64,000 nucleotides of DNA from Acanthaster planci (taxonomy: Eukaryota; Echinodermata; Asteroidea; Valvatida; Acanthasteridae): contig NW_019091572.1 of assembly GCF_001949145.1 (NCBI RefSeq), positions 262,479-326,478 on the forward strand, in the 5' to 3' direction. A model generated the notes under the pieces. That model had not been told where the DNA came from. It made no database searches and saw only the letters and a program-made list of their open reading frames with translations. Position numbers and translations under genes: made by a program. This document shows, in pieces, positions 1 to 9,994 of this stretch; positions within the stretch are counted from its first letter, which is position 1, and each line of letters opens with the position of its first letter.

Positions 1-187
1 GGAAGACAGGACAGGAACAAGACAGACATGGCAGACAGGACAGAAACAAGACAGATGACGAACAGACAAGGCAAAAGACAAGACCAAACAATAATTAGCT
101 ATTAAATAATTAATAGCTAATTTGAAATCCAAAGAAGGCAATGATAATCCACGAAGTAACATAATAAAATAAATACAAATAAGACAA
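1..187. repeat. Degenerate ACAGA-rich repeat and AT-rich tail
   Basis: Bases 1-90 are a loose purine-rich tandem of GACAGGACAG/AACAAGACAG units. They run into an A/T-rich stretch with TAATTAATAGCTAATT, which would be the 3' tail of the adjacent LINE fragment. Confidence 0.5.
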
Positions 188-478
188 TTAAAGAGCAACC
201 TGTGCCGTGTAATGGGATAGGAGGGCTCTTTTATACGAAGTTTTGAAATAACCCACAGAAGATTGACCTTTAATTTGATTGTCGATGGTGTTCCAAAGTC
301 GGGCTCCATGAAAGCGAAGTGTGTGCATTGAATAAGAGGTACGAGTGAAAGGAATATAAAGATTACACCGGGATCTAGTAGAATAGCTGTGAACAGTTTC
401 AATAGATCTAAAGTAAGAGGCAAAAGTGGAAGGGAGGAGGTTACAATAGAATTTGTACATGAAGATATATTGAGCACA
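188..478 (-). mobile_element. Non-LTR retrotransposon (LINE) reverse-transcriptase C-terminal relic
   Basis: The minus-strand ORF ends at 188 and reads HSYSTRSRCNLYIPFTRTSY, then SMHTLRFHGARLWNTIDNQI and FKTSYKRALLSHY. This is the well-known C-terminal signature of LINE ORF2 proteins (H.Y.TR...L..P..RT....S....G..LWN.L...I......FK...K..LL). In frame upstream CAQYIFMYKFY extends it to about 478, after which an in-frame stop and loss of similarity show 5' truncation. An A/T-rich tail follows the stop. Confidence 0.75.
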
Positions 479-773
479 ATTGTGCTCAAGATTTTATAGG
501 CTTAAATTCAAGTTCGGTATCCATAACGTGTCGAAAAGAGTTGCTATCATGACGACAGCAGGAATGCCTAAAATATCAGGTGTACCCTAACTAGGGGTCA
601 CAGTATCGGAACCCTGATCAGAAATAACTTTTTAGAACACAGCAGTCACTGTGACCATTTCCTACCTCGGAGTCCATGCTCTATCTTAGTGACTTTCTAA
701 TCATTCATTGAAGGCCTAGTGACGAGCACTCATGTTTATATACCAATTTACATGAAAGTGATCAAAGCATACA

Positions 774-868
774 TTAGCCCCACTGGTGTGGCACGGACTC
801 TCGCTACCGTTCCATCCTTGGGAGGAATGGAGCGGTAAGGAGAGTTCGTGGCGCACTCAGCGGGGCTA
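774..868. mobile_element. 95-bp foldback MITE with 8-bp target duplication
   Basis: The ends are TTAGCCCC and GGGGCTA, and the arms pair imperfectly across almost the whole length (CGGACTCTCGCTACCGTTCC against GGAATGGAGCGGTAAGGAGA and flanks). AGCATACA occurs immediately on both sides (766-773 and 869-876), the 8-bp duplication typical of hAT-type insertion. Non-autonomous; no coding capacity. Confidence 0.7.
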
Positions 869-2523
869 AGCATACAGTACATATATGTAAATGAAGCTCG
901 AACGGTCAATTTACCGGAACAAATTGCCCTGAGGCCAAGGGATTATTATGAAGAGCTTGAGCACAAATCGCTCCAGATGATGAACGTTTTGTGGTGAAAT
1001 GTAGGCCTACATGTACATTGCAAACCTGACGATCCACAGTTTTCAAATTTACACCATTAAGTTGTGGCCAAAGATTCCACGCAACGGCATGGAAGGAGAC
1101 ACCGTGACGGCTGCATGAATCATGACACGCGCGCGTAGAGAACAAACCCGAACAAATTATCGACTTGAACAAAGTCTATGCATAGTACAGCGTGAGATGA
1201 ACGAGTGGAGGAGCAAGAGGACTTACCTGTATCTTGTACAGCGTTTCAAGTTCAGAAATCCACACTTTGTTGTATAGCGCTGGGGGCACGAGTAACTACA
1301 AACGGCAGCCCTTTGGGAAGATAGAAACTTTAATGCATCACTCGCAGCCAGCAATTATTGTAAGTTTGCAACATACCTATAAAGAAATATAAACTTCGCG
1401 AACTTTCTGAACGTGTAACTGTAAAACTTCAATCATTTAACGGCAAGAAGTTTGCCTATTAAAATTAACAGGGCATGTAGCGGCTTTCTAATTAAGCAGA
1501 ACAAACAGGAGTGAAAATGGACAAACATATCTCTTTAAAATTTATATAAGGCATTGTCAACAACAAATAACTTTCAGATGCTCGATTTCCCCCAACGAAT
1601 GCGTAGTTTTTTGTTGCACGGCAGTTATCGGGGGTCCCAGAAAACTTGATGCGTTTGAGGTTCTGTCGTTTTTTAATTTTCCAGTGGCGCAAAGAAAAAC
1701 AACACTTTTTAGGCCTAATCGACGAACAAATTGAGTGCTTACTCTGAACGCTGTAACGTCATAACCACGACGCCGAGTACCAGACAGCCGAGCTTAAACA
1801 TAGCGGGGCTGTGTTCAGTTTACAGACTAGTAATCGTAAAGTTAAAGCAACATTAACGTTTCCGCCAAAGATATTTTCTCTTGAAATGCAGAAAGTGCGA
1901 TGCGTCCGTCGGCTTGCAGTAAGTGTTTGTGCTACTCGACCAGGCACAATGAACCCGCTCAGTGTGTGCTGCAGTTCCACAAGCAAATGAAGATATCGTC
2001 TGTCTGGCATCAGCTAAGTCCCCCTCTTTCTGTTTTCCCAGGCGCAACCAACTTGGCATTTATAGTCAATGGTACCTGCTGCACATCATGTTAAGCATCC
2101 GGCAAGTGACCTTGTGTGTGTTGTGCTTGTACGGCAATTGAGTTCAGTCTGGGGCATTGAAGTTCTTCATTCTCTTCTTCGCCAATTTCTGGCTCTATGC
2201 CAAGCGGTAAAGGCTTGTTATTGAACAATATTATGTTTGACCTACATACTTCAGTTGAAGGATTTTCCCCAGACCACTTGGTTCTTCGAAGCCGTGGCTT
2301 CCATGCCCTCGACAAGTAAGGTGAATCCGAGTTACTGGGAATTGCTTGGCCTACACAGCAAAACCAAACCACAAACGTGGGGTTGTTCACCCAGGAAATC
2401 ATACGAATAATCGCTGTTTTATCTATCTACCCAAGCATCATGGTTAAATATTACCCTTCCTGTTTGGTGGATCATGTCATTATGCCCACTTCACATTTTC
2501 ATTTCTATTATGTCTGAACTTGT
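869..2523. other. Intergenic stretch without recognisable genes
   Basis: Only short unrelated ORFs occur here, none with a recognisable motif. A longer minus-strand frame at 2091-2402 (103 codons, begins MISWVNNPTFVVWF) shows no family signature, and I do not call it a gene. Confidence 0.5.
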
Positions 2524-2689
2524 CAGTGGCGTAACAATGGGGGGCACGCCCCCCGTGACCCCATTTGAAATTTTGAAATGGACAAAAAACATATATATAT
2601 ATACCAGTTCAATTATTTTCAGTGCCCCCTGAAAAAAAATGTGCACCCCTAAGTGCCCCCTCAGCTGTAGCACCCTAGTCACGCCACTG
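2524..2689. mobile_element. hAT-type MITE, 166 bp
   Basis: Terminal inverted repeats CAGTGGCGTAAC and GTCACGCCACTG are flanked by a perfect 8-bp duplication GAACTTGT (2516-2523 and 2690-2697). CAGTGG...CCACTG ends with 8-bp duplications are the hAT superfamily hallmark. The interior has G/C-runs (GGGGGGCACGCCCCCC) and a (AT) tract. A decayed relative lies in an intron near 29594-29745. Confidence 0.85.
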
Positions 2690-2720
2690 GAACTTGTTGA
2701 GGCCGCATAGAAAAGAATGC

Positions 2721-3321
2721 TACGGAGCTCTGAAAGTGCCATCCTACTTGTTGAGATCCTGACATATTTAATCTCAGGATGATGACATATTACGAGCGAT
2801 ATGACGACACCATGATATGTGTTATCGCAGGACGAAGACATCGTGTAATGGAAATGACAACATCCCGCGATAATTTATCATGGGATGACGATATCCTAAA
2901 AGTTGGATGACGACATCCTGAGTTAATTTATCATGGGATGACGACATCGTAAAAGTGATATGATGACATTATTTGTCAATGGGTACCATGACAATCCACC
3001 TTGAAAATAGGTGGCCTAAGATGGTATTGTTTTCAAAGCATTGTCCTGTTGCCATACATGATATTACTTAGATGATGTCTCACCTTCTGTTACAAGTTGT
3101 TAAGTAAGTAGACATCACACTTGGTGGATGTTTCGGGATAATGACATCCTGAGCTACTGATTATCGTCATTATCTGAGGATGTCATCATCTAACTTTTGT
3201 GATATTGTCATCTCATGATAAATTATCTCAGGATGTCAACATCTTGCCTTTATTATGTCGTCATCCCAAGAAAAACATTTTAGAATCTCAACAAGTTGGA
3301 TGGCACTTTCAGAGCTCCGTA
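2721..3321. mobile_element. 600-bp foldback element with internal GATGACGACATC repeats
   Basis: The outer arms of about 38 bp pair nearly perfectly: TACGGAGCTCTGAAAGTGCC at the left, with its complement GGCACTTTCAGAGCTCCGTA at the right. TA occurs at each boundary, as in Tc1/mariner-type insertion. The interior is built from diverged copies of GGGATGACGACATC, AATTTATCATG and inverse copies GATGTC(G)TCATC. No coding capacity. The central part 2980-3130 is unrelated sequence. Confidence 0.65.
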
Positions 3322-3400
3322 GTAGAACGTAACGTTCTACTATAAAATAACTAAATTGACAAAGCAATACGGACGATTCACGAAAGTGTGCCTTTAAGAG

Positions 3401-3614
3401 CAGTGGCGAAGCTAGAATTTTACGGGAGCACAAAGGGGGCCGGGTATCCTATGGGGGCACCAGCTTTCAGTGGTTTGTGTGGTTTTTTTTGGGGGGGGGA
3501 CAAGGTTTAGTTAGTTTTGTTTATTACCCATTCATCCGTTTGTTTTTCACTGGGGCCACCTGGGGGCACCGGGAATTTGTGGGAAGTCCCCCCCCCCCCG
3601 TGGCTACGCCACGG
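3401..3614. mobile_element. hAT-type MITE, 214 bp, older copy
   Basis: Ends CAGTGGCGAAGC and GGCTACGCCACGG are the same TIR type as the element at 2524. Flanks TTTAAGAG (3393-3400) and TCCAAGAG (3615-3622) match at six of eight positions, a decayed 8-bp duplication. The interior has G-runs and C-runs (CCCCCCCCCCCC near 3588-3599). Confidence 0.7.
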
Positions 3615-3626
3615 TCCAAGAGTTTG

Positions 3627-3755
3627 CAACGCGTTAGCTAATCACAATGCACGAAATCTGTATCTGTCGATTCAATGTGCGTTTGGAAAGGGTCGACAAA
3701 TTTCGGGCATTGTGATTGGCCAGCGCGTTGCTTAGAGGCGCACAATTGTGAATCA
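3627..3755. repeat. Palindromic dispersed element, copy 1 (reverse orientation)
   Basis: Arms CAACGCGTTAGCTAATCACA and TGTGATTGGCCAGCGCGTTG pair across about 30 bp, ending with CACAATTGTGAATCA. The reverse complement (TGATTCACAATTGTGCGC, CAACGCGCTGGCCAATCACA, TTTGTCGACCC) matches the element at 10942-11048, so the two belong to one short inverted-repeat family. Confidence 0.6.
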
Positions 3756-4229
3756 TTATTATTAGCTGTACTGATTAACTTGCCTTTATTTTTCTACCCT
3801 AAGAACAGACATCAACACTTTTAACAGTCCTATTAAACTCTCCCAAAGAATAAACATTATATCGGGGGGGGGGTTGTTATATCCAACACTTTTTGAAGGG
3901 GGGGGGGCTATTGTGGTGAGCAGAAATTTAAAGTGGATTGTGAAGAGCTCTTCATGACTTCCAACGACGAAAGTAAATTCACTAAAATAGGAAAACAGTT
4001 TTAAAAAGCAACAGATATGCCACTCTGAATAGGCCCTATCTTACAGGTGTACATCAATATCACGAACTTCACGCACAGTAAAAGTCATATAGTGCACTCG
4101 GGCCCCGCTTTTTAAATTTACGTGGCCGGGCAAGTCACCCCCACCCCGCTTTCCCCCATTGCACCCCACCCCCAGTTTTCTAGCGGCACAAACTTAACGC
4201 CAATGCGTTCACCCGTTCGTCGACAACGG
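3756..4229. other. Intergenic, no gene seen
   Basis: Contains two G-runs (about 3865 and 3898) and a C-rich stretch 4130-4190. No coding or RNA signature recognised. Confidence 0.4.
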
Positions 4230-4530
4230 AGCTTCCACTGCACACACATGAACCCGGATTAGCCCAAATGTCAAGGTTAAGAGTTAGCCACCTGCTAACC
4301 ACATCCACCATAAACTTGAAATCCTGCTTAAAGTCACGGGAGTAACTACCAAACAAGATGATTACTTTCCCAAGTCGTCAACAAAAAATTAAATAACAGC
4401 CATTGTGCACGCAAAAGCATTTATTTGTCTTTACTGTCATACAAATCTAGGTACACGAACATACTGCTATCGAATGCAACCATATGTTTAGGTTTCACAT
4501 CGATTTTTATTCTTAGTTGTTTTGAAAACA
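4230..4530. repeat. Old dispersed repeat, copy 1
   Basis: Shares ordered blocks with 7310-7690: AACCCGGATT, ATGTCAAGGTT, GCATTTATTTGTC/GTGTTTATTTGTC, a TAC-ACGAACAT/TACATGAACAT block, and a TTTTATTCTTAGTTGTTT/TTTTAATTTTGAGTTGTTT block. Both copies are in the same orientation about 3.1 kb apart. Nature unknown. Confidence 0.5.
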
Positions 4531-5845
4531 TATATCAGACGTCACAGTTTTAACATTTTTGGACATGCACGCATCACTTGCACGTATCAGCGGAATGCTT
4601 ACTAAAGTTTCTAAGTTATGGCTCTAAGTTGGAGGATGCGTTAAAAAAAATAAGTGGGTATTTGTAACGAACAGAATATGCTTGAGTTCAGCTGTGGCTA
4701 GGGTCAGTAACTTACACCATTGGCAAAGAATGCTGGCTTTCTCTGAAGGAAAGTTCGTCACTATAATAGTGCAGTCTATGATCAAGGCAGGGCGAGAAAT
4801 GTTGATTGTTGCACATGCGTACACAACCTGTAGCCAGGGAGAAAAAGTTGACAGTAACCGCCCCGGCACCTCTTCATGTAAGAATCTTTGAAAATATTGG
4901 GCGATGTCAATTAAGTGACTATTTGTGACGGATACTCAGAGGCCTTCAAATAGGGTAAGCAGTGATTGGTCGCATCTATAAAGTAAAGGGACCATGCAAG
5001 ACGGGAATTTTGTTTTTGCTAAAATCCCCTTAAACATGCACTGCTTTTAATGAACTGTTTCTTTTTAGTTTTGTTTTGCTATTTTTATCTGTACTTTGGG
5101 GACTTTTTGATTTTGTTATGAATGTAGGCCTACATGGACGTGGGCAAAACGTATGTTATCCGAGGCATTCGACCTATGGCATTGACTTGTGCATAAAAAA
5201 ATCGGATTTTTTTTTAGAATTTGCTTTTGAAGATTTCCTTTTCATTTCGCAATTTATTGTTGAGTAAGCAAATGGAACTAGGACAGGCAGCAATTTTTTT
5301 TCAAAAAGGGTTCAAAATGTGAACATGTGAACAATATGCAACATGAATACATTTCCTGAATCTCACACAAGCAGCACTTCCACTGACTGGAAAAGTGTGA
5401 TAAATTCTGAATTGTATTTTAAAAGTGAGATCTACAGGTCATTGTTTTCATAAGTCGAAGAATGTTTTAAATAAAAACATGCACAAACTTGACTCTGATG
5501 TTCATTGCATTGACCTGTTCAAACTACAGGTCCATATTACCTCACTTAACTGCAGCTGGACAAGAAATTTCTGTTTATGGTAAAATGCTTGTAGCTGCAC
5601 GCTAGCAGATTCAGTACCATGGGCGAAAATCCCAGGGGATGCGGGTAGGCCTATATCCCCTCCACTTTTTTGGCGGGGGTGGGCAATTGAGTCGTCTCTC
5701 CATGTTCAGAAAAAAATTAAAGCTGACTTTAATTTTATTGTTTTTTTTTATTTCCCAAGGACTAAAATGCTTGCAATATCACTAAAAAGTGAAAATAATT
5801 TTAAGAGCCATTCTGATGTGAGATTCTGCATGAATTTGATACACA
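4531..5845. other. Intergenic, no gene seen
   Basis: AT-rich with short ORFs only. Contains two TAGGCCTA words (5125, 5646) and a GC-skewed patch at 5620-5690 (CCCAGGGGATGCGGG). Likely further unclassified repeat debris. Confidence 0.4.
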
Positions 5846-6598
5846 TTACAGATGCACATCACTACCAAGAACATCCCCACCATAATAGTGTATATGGTGC
5901 AGCCCCCCTTTATAACAATAAGAAGAAAACGAAGCCACAAAAGTATTTAAGTCCCGCAAAATTGATAGCACCGAACGAAATGACCAATCTTTCTTGGATC
6001 TCAGGAAAATGTTGGACACAAATTCACCTTTCTTTTGGGATGTTTCAACAATAGCCCCCTTTTGAAAAAATTCTGCAACCTTATTAGTTATTATGGTAGA
6101 TTCGTGCCCCGAAAAGAATATTGCTCTTGGCAAATGCGTTTGCGATGGGAGTGTGGCAAAGTTGATGTAGTGATGTTGGACAGTGTCCAGAACCCTCTAG
6201 TCCGACGTAATTTCGCGCAAAGTGTTTCCGAGTCTACCTGCCACAGGCATTTCAGTCTCCTACTGACTTTAGAGCGATAAAATCTCATAGGTGCTCACTC
6301 ACCCTGAGGTTGCTTGGGTTTACTTGGTCACTCTGACCGTCGCCCATCCGCCGGTTTCTTTCTCTGCCGCATCCATGGGTGCCAGGAGTTTAAGATAACC
6401 CCGTCGCGTATGACCTGATTGGCGGGGTGATATTTCCTCCCGTCTGTCGTGCTGTTTTGAGTGACTTTGTTTCAGATTGAAAGAACATGCCCGCTTGCCA
6501 AATTTTTGGTCCAGTTTATTGGTCTCTTGAATATCTTTGCGTTGTTGAAAGAGGTTATCACCGAACAGGACACGGTTATGGGCGTCTGTGCCGAACAA
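5846..6598 (-). mobile_element. DIRS-like retrotransposon relic (reverse transcriptase and upstream region)
   Basis: Three minus-strand pieces. About 6320-6598 has LFGDNLFQQRKDIQETNKL, like the region upstream of RT in DIRS elements. About 6200-6270 has PVAGRLGNTLREITSD followed by an in-frame TAG, then RVLDTVQHHYINFATLPSQ. Position 5846-6133 has EFFQKGAIVET, GEFVSNIFLRSKKD and LRDLNTF. The AGRL, KGAI, FxSNIFLxxKKD and LxxLNxF blocks in this order are the N-terminal part of DIRS-type RT. A stop, frameshift and loss of the catalytic half show it is dead. Confidence 0.72.
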
Positions 6599-7309
6599 AG
6601 ACTGGCAAACAGTCAGGTTAGGTTTAATGAATTCCCCGGCGACGGAGGTTTAGCTCGCACTCTGTCATGCTTGTCCTGGATATCAGGGGCACACCGATTA
6701 TTTACACATTACGTAATTCACAGTTAATTATGCACCAACACCTTCCGAGTGTCCAAATCCATTCCTCCTGCTGTCGAAATGCAGCAACGTTTTCAGAAGT
6801 TCGCACTGTGCGCCTCCTTCCCGAATAACCCTTATTCAAATTAAGGCTTGTCCCATGTTCTCGGTATTTGCGCACATTTTCTCAGGTCGACTTCGCCGGT
6901 TGATCCCCATCAGGGAAAGCTTCCGAGTCCCTAAATGCAGCTTGGGTGGCTTGAAAGCTCTTGTTCATTCACTGGTCTATCCAAAGTGTTACAACTGATT
7001 TCGGATACCCCATTTTCAAGACATGAATGGTGTTCAGTCATGCATGACAGGAGGGATGCCATCAAGGTATGATTAGAAAGAACACTGCTTCTACGTTTCA
7101 GAGATCCTTATACATTATAATCATATCTCATAGTTTGGGCTTATTATCTACTTTCCTCAAGGTTTGGTTTTTCTGGGACACCCTGTATGGCAATGCTTGT
7201 TATTACGTGTATAATAAGATCTCTCAAGCACATGACGACAGGATACCAGTGACAGGTGCAATCTCAAGTCAGTCCAAGGTGCTGTGTAGTGGTAGGTAGA
7301 ATGACCGAC
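6599..7309. other. Intergenic, probably further DIRS debris, nothing assignable
   Basis: Upstream (5' side on the minus strand) of the DIRS relic. Frames are short and interrupted. SSFQATQAAFRDSEAFPDG can be read near 6900-6960 but cannot be assigned. Confidence 0.35.
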
Positions 7310-7690
7310 CAACATACACATACAAACCCGGATTTGCCTCATGTCAAGGTTGACAGTTTCCACTTAGGGGGAAACATAACCAATAAGCACAACCACAAAC
7401 TAAAAATTCTACCGAGTTCACTTATCCAATAACACGGGAAACATATTTCCGGGTTGTTGATAAAGGAGACAGAAACTCAAACAGTTAAAAAACAGCAAAG
7501 CCATCGTTATGCTTGCAAAAAGTGTTTATTTGTCAATCTGAGTATAGCTTCAATGCACTTTTGACTCTCACATAAATTCTGGATACATGAACATAAACAA
7601 TGCACTTACAACTTTGTGAAAGTTCGACCAAACATATTTTAAGGTTTCAAACTGAATTTTAATTTTGAGTTGTTTGAAAAAGAAATCAAA
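7310..7690. repeat. Old dispersed repeat, copy 2
   Basis: Same-orientation partner of 4230-4530, with AAACCCGGATTTG, ATGTCAAGGTTGACAG, GTGTTTATTTGTC, GGATACATGAACAT and TTTGAGTTGTTTGAAAA. Diverged by substitutions and small indels, with no visible terminal repeats. Confidence 0.5.
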
Positions 7691-9169
7691 TTCTGTGTAC
7701 TTCCCATAACTGTGTATTCTGTCATGGGAGGGGGGGGGCGGACAAGAACATTCCTTCGGAGCTCTGAGCACAGAATTCCTCCCATTTCCACATACCTTTC
7801 AGGCTTAAAGAAATGTCTCGCACATTTTACGCATGCTTGTACGTCAAAGAATAAATCTTGTCAGAGCTGGTCAGTGATTCGAACCATTATAACTGCAAAA
7901 TAGTTCATTTGGGGATCATAACAAAACTTAGGCGTAAAGCATCAACACATTTTTTAAATAGGAGCTCGTATTTCTAATTCTGAGTAACAAAAAACATGCT
8001 AAAATAAGAGATGACTACGATTACAACTGTTCTCTAAGCTTTACATTTTAGAGCTAATTACTTGAAATTTCAGAATTATCTGTATATTGATATTTCAAAG
8101 ACAGAGTAATACAATCTGAGTAAATAAGATTTTTGTTTTGGCAAAATAGCTGAAGGTATATCTCTAGTGCTCTTTCCAAGGCTGAATTCACTACCTAGCA
8201 ACTGGTGTAATTTCTTGTATATGCAGAGATGGCAGGTGAAAACCTTCATATGACAAACTGTGCCACAACTTTCATCACCAGTACAGAGAATTGTCTTCAT
8301 TGTTGCAATTTCACAGATGTGAAGTCACTTAATTAACCATTTTCAATCAGTAGATATCGTCAAAAGTTTGTGGAGCAAGTCTGACATTTTGGGGATTCAT
8401 AATTTTCTTTGCGTGCATCAGTTACAGGCTCCTGATATCTACATTTGTTTTTAATACCTCTGATTTATGTGCCACAAGTTAACAAAATGTACCATGGACA
8501 CAGCTAATAAACCCAAAACACCAAACAAACAAATTTATTTGGTAAAAACTTTGTAAAGTAGCCCACTTAATTTGGTTTTTTAATCAGAATGCTGTATACT
8601 TCATTATACAGTGTCAAGCAAAGAGTGAGTTAAGTTCACGGTGCCACTAGTTGGAAGTCTTTCGTGCAGTATAGTATAAAAAATGAAATTAAGACCCATG
8701 CATTTTAGGAAGCTTATATGAGGAAATGTTGCCTTCCTGTACAGGCAAAATCAAATATTGTTGAACATGAGTTTGATGTTTTTAACCCCTGAAGTCATGG
8801 CCCGCAGCGAGAGAGATGCTAGCAGACAGCCGCGGTGGGTCATTAAATCGTTGTTTCGCCGACATCCAGGGAGACTTGCTCGTTGTCAGTAGGGCTTACC
8901 TTTGATCCTAAAGGCTAGATGATACAGACAAAGACAATACCGCGTACCGGTACGTATGAAATTTGTAAAACTTCTCTAAAAGAATCGTGCTTGAACTCTA
9001 CGGACTGGGCTATCCAGCCTGAGCCGTCTCTTCCGCTGCCAAAGTGAACAACTTAACTGTAATTTGATTGTGACTCATTTCACGGACTACATATATTACG
9101 ACTCGTTCAACACTTTTTGTGTATCCAACTTTTGGAATGGGAATTTTTTATTCCTGAGGATATATAAGG
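7691..9169. other. Intergenic, downstream of the receptor gene, no gene seen
   Basis: Short ORFs only. A G-run lies at 7727-7738. AATAAA on the minus strand near 8532 and 9139 could serve the receptor gene's 3' end, but cleavage sites cannot be fixed from sequence alone. Confidence 0.4.
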
Positions 9170-9223
9170 CACAGTACTGGGATCAGGTTGGGGCAGTAGC
9201 GCTGCCCCAACCTGATCACTGTG
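9170..9223. repeat. Perfect 16-bp stem hairpin with outer arms
   Basis: GATCAGGTTGGGGCAG (9181-9196) and its exact complement (9202-9217) are separated by TAGCG. CACAGT and ACTGTG extend the outer stem after an asymmetric ACTGG bulge. Confidence 0.8.
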
Positions 9224-9281
9224 TTCAACCAGGATACTCATCCGCTAATTGCAAAAACATGCCAAAAACATCACGACAGTT

Positions 9282-9337
9282 CTGTGTGATCATTATTCGG
9301 CAGTTTGGCAATTGGCTGTCGAATAATGATCACACAG
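9282..9337. repeat. Perfect 18-bp stem hairpin
   Basis: CTGTGTGATCATTATTCG (9282-9299) and its exact complement (9320-9337) continue inward after one mismatch with CAG/CTG. The loop is TTTGGCAATTGG. Only 58 bp separates it from the previous hairpin. Confidence 0.8.
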
Positions 9338-9910
9338 TACTACAGTGTTGTTTCTGAAGTTAGCGTTATTGGTGTCGAATTCTGCAATAATCCTCTCGCG
9401 GCAAAGTACGCAGGAAAAAATGATATGCCCACTATACATTTGTGGATACACCTCACGCGTGAGTTTCAAGTTCCACGCACTCAGGAAAGTGGTCTGTGTT
9501 GCACGGGCTTATTCCAACATGCAAATTACCTATGTCTCGATAGTTGAAAGGAGCATCACCCCCCCCCCATACGGAGTACAACATGTGAAACAGCCGGTGG
9601 AATTGTGAACAAATCTGCCAAATGCGTTAAATTCAAGAAACTCCTTCTTTATCTCTGGACACATCGATACATGCACATTTAATAACATAAACATACTAGT
9701 AATTTTTTACAAAACCTAACAGGCCCACGTGGTCGTGATCACGGTCTGTGCTTGCACACCACCGAACAAAACGTGGCAGGGTACACTGTCTACAGCCACT
9801 ATGAATGCAGAGGCTCCAAATTCTGGAGCCAAACCAACGGGTGGATAATTTCTTGAAATTCCTTCCACTTACATTACTAGTTTTCAATTTTCTTCACTCC
9901 AAGGGTGTCT
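9338..9910. other. Probable 3' flank or 3' UTR region of the receptor gene
   Basis: Immediately downstream of the candidate stop at 9911. It contains a C-run (about 9560) and no recognisable gene. Part could be 3' UTR if the proposed terminal exon is correct. Confidence 0.35.
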
Positions 9911-9994
9911 TCAGGATTGTGAACTATAGTGCCATGAGTGCTTTACAGGAACCCTACGGTTTTTTGGAAGTCTTACAACAAAAAATATCCTGGA
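9911..9994 (-). CDS. Candidate terminal coding exon
   Basis: After the GAG|GTAAGTG donor (intron side 10057), a ATCATTTCAG|TCC acceptor occurs at 9995. It opens 28 phase-0 codons, SRIFFVVRLPKNRRV through HYSSQS, ending in TGA at 9911. The implied intron is only 63 nt and has no stop, so unspliced RNA would also read through in the same frame with 21 extra residues. Introns elsewhere in this gene are hundreds of bases long, so the true last exon could instead lie further left. No confident polyadenylation site was identified; AATAAA on the minus strand occurs near 9139 and 8532. Confidence 0.35.
   Translation of the reverse strand, partial: SRIFFVVRLPKNRRVPVKHSWHYSSQS

Noticed and set aside
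470-489. Perfect 20-bp palindrome TTGAGCACAATTGTGCTCAA
   Set aside because: It lies at the edge of the LINE coding relic, where one arm encodes part of the RT tail. Without copies elsewhere it is probably coincidental.
2091-2402. 103-codon minus-strand ORF beginning MISWVNNP
   Set aside because: No recognisable domain, no splice context, and located in repeat-rich flank; insufficient to call a gene.
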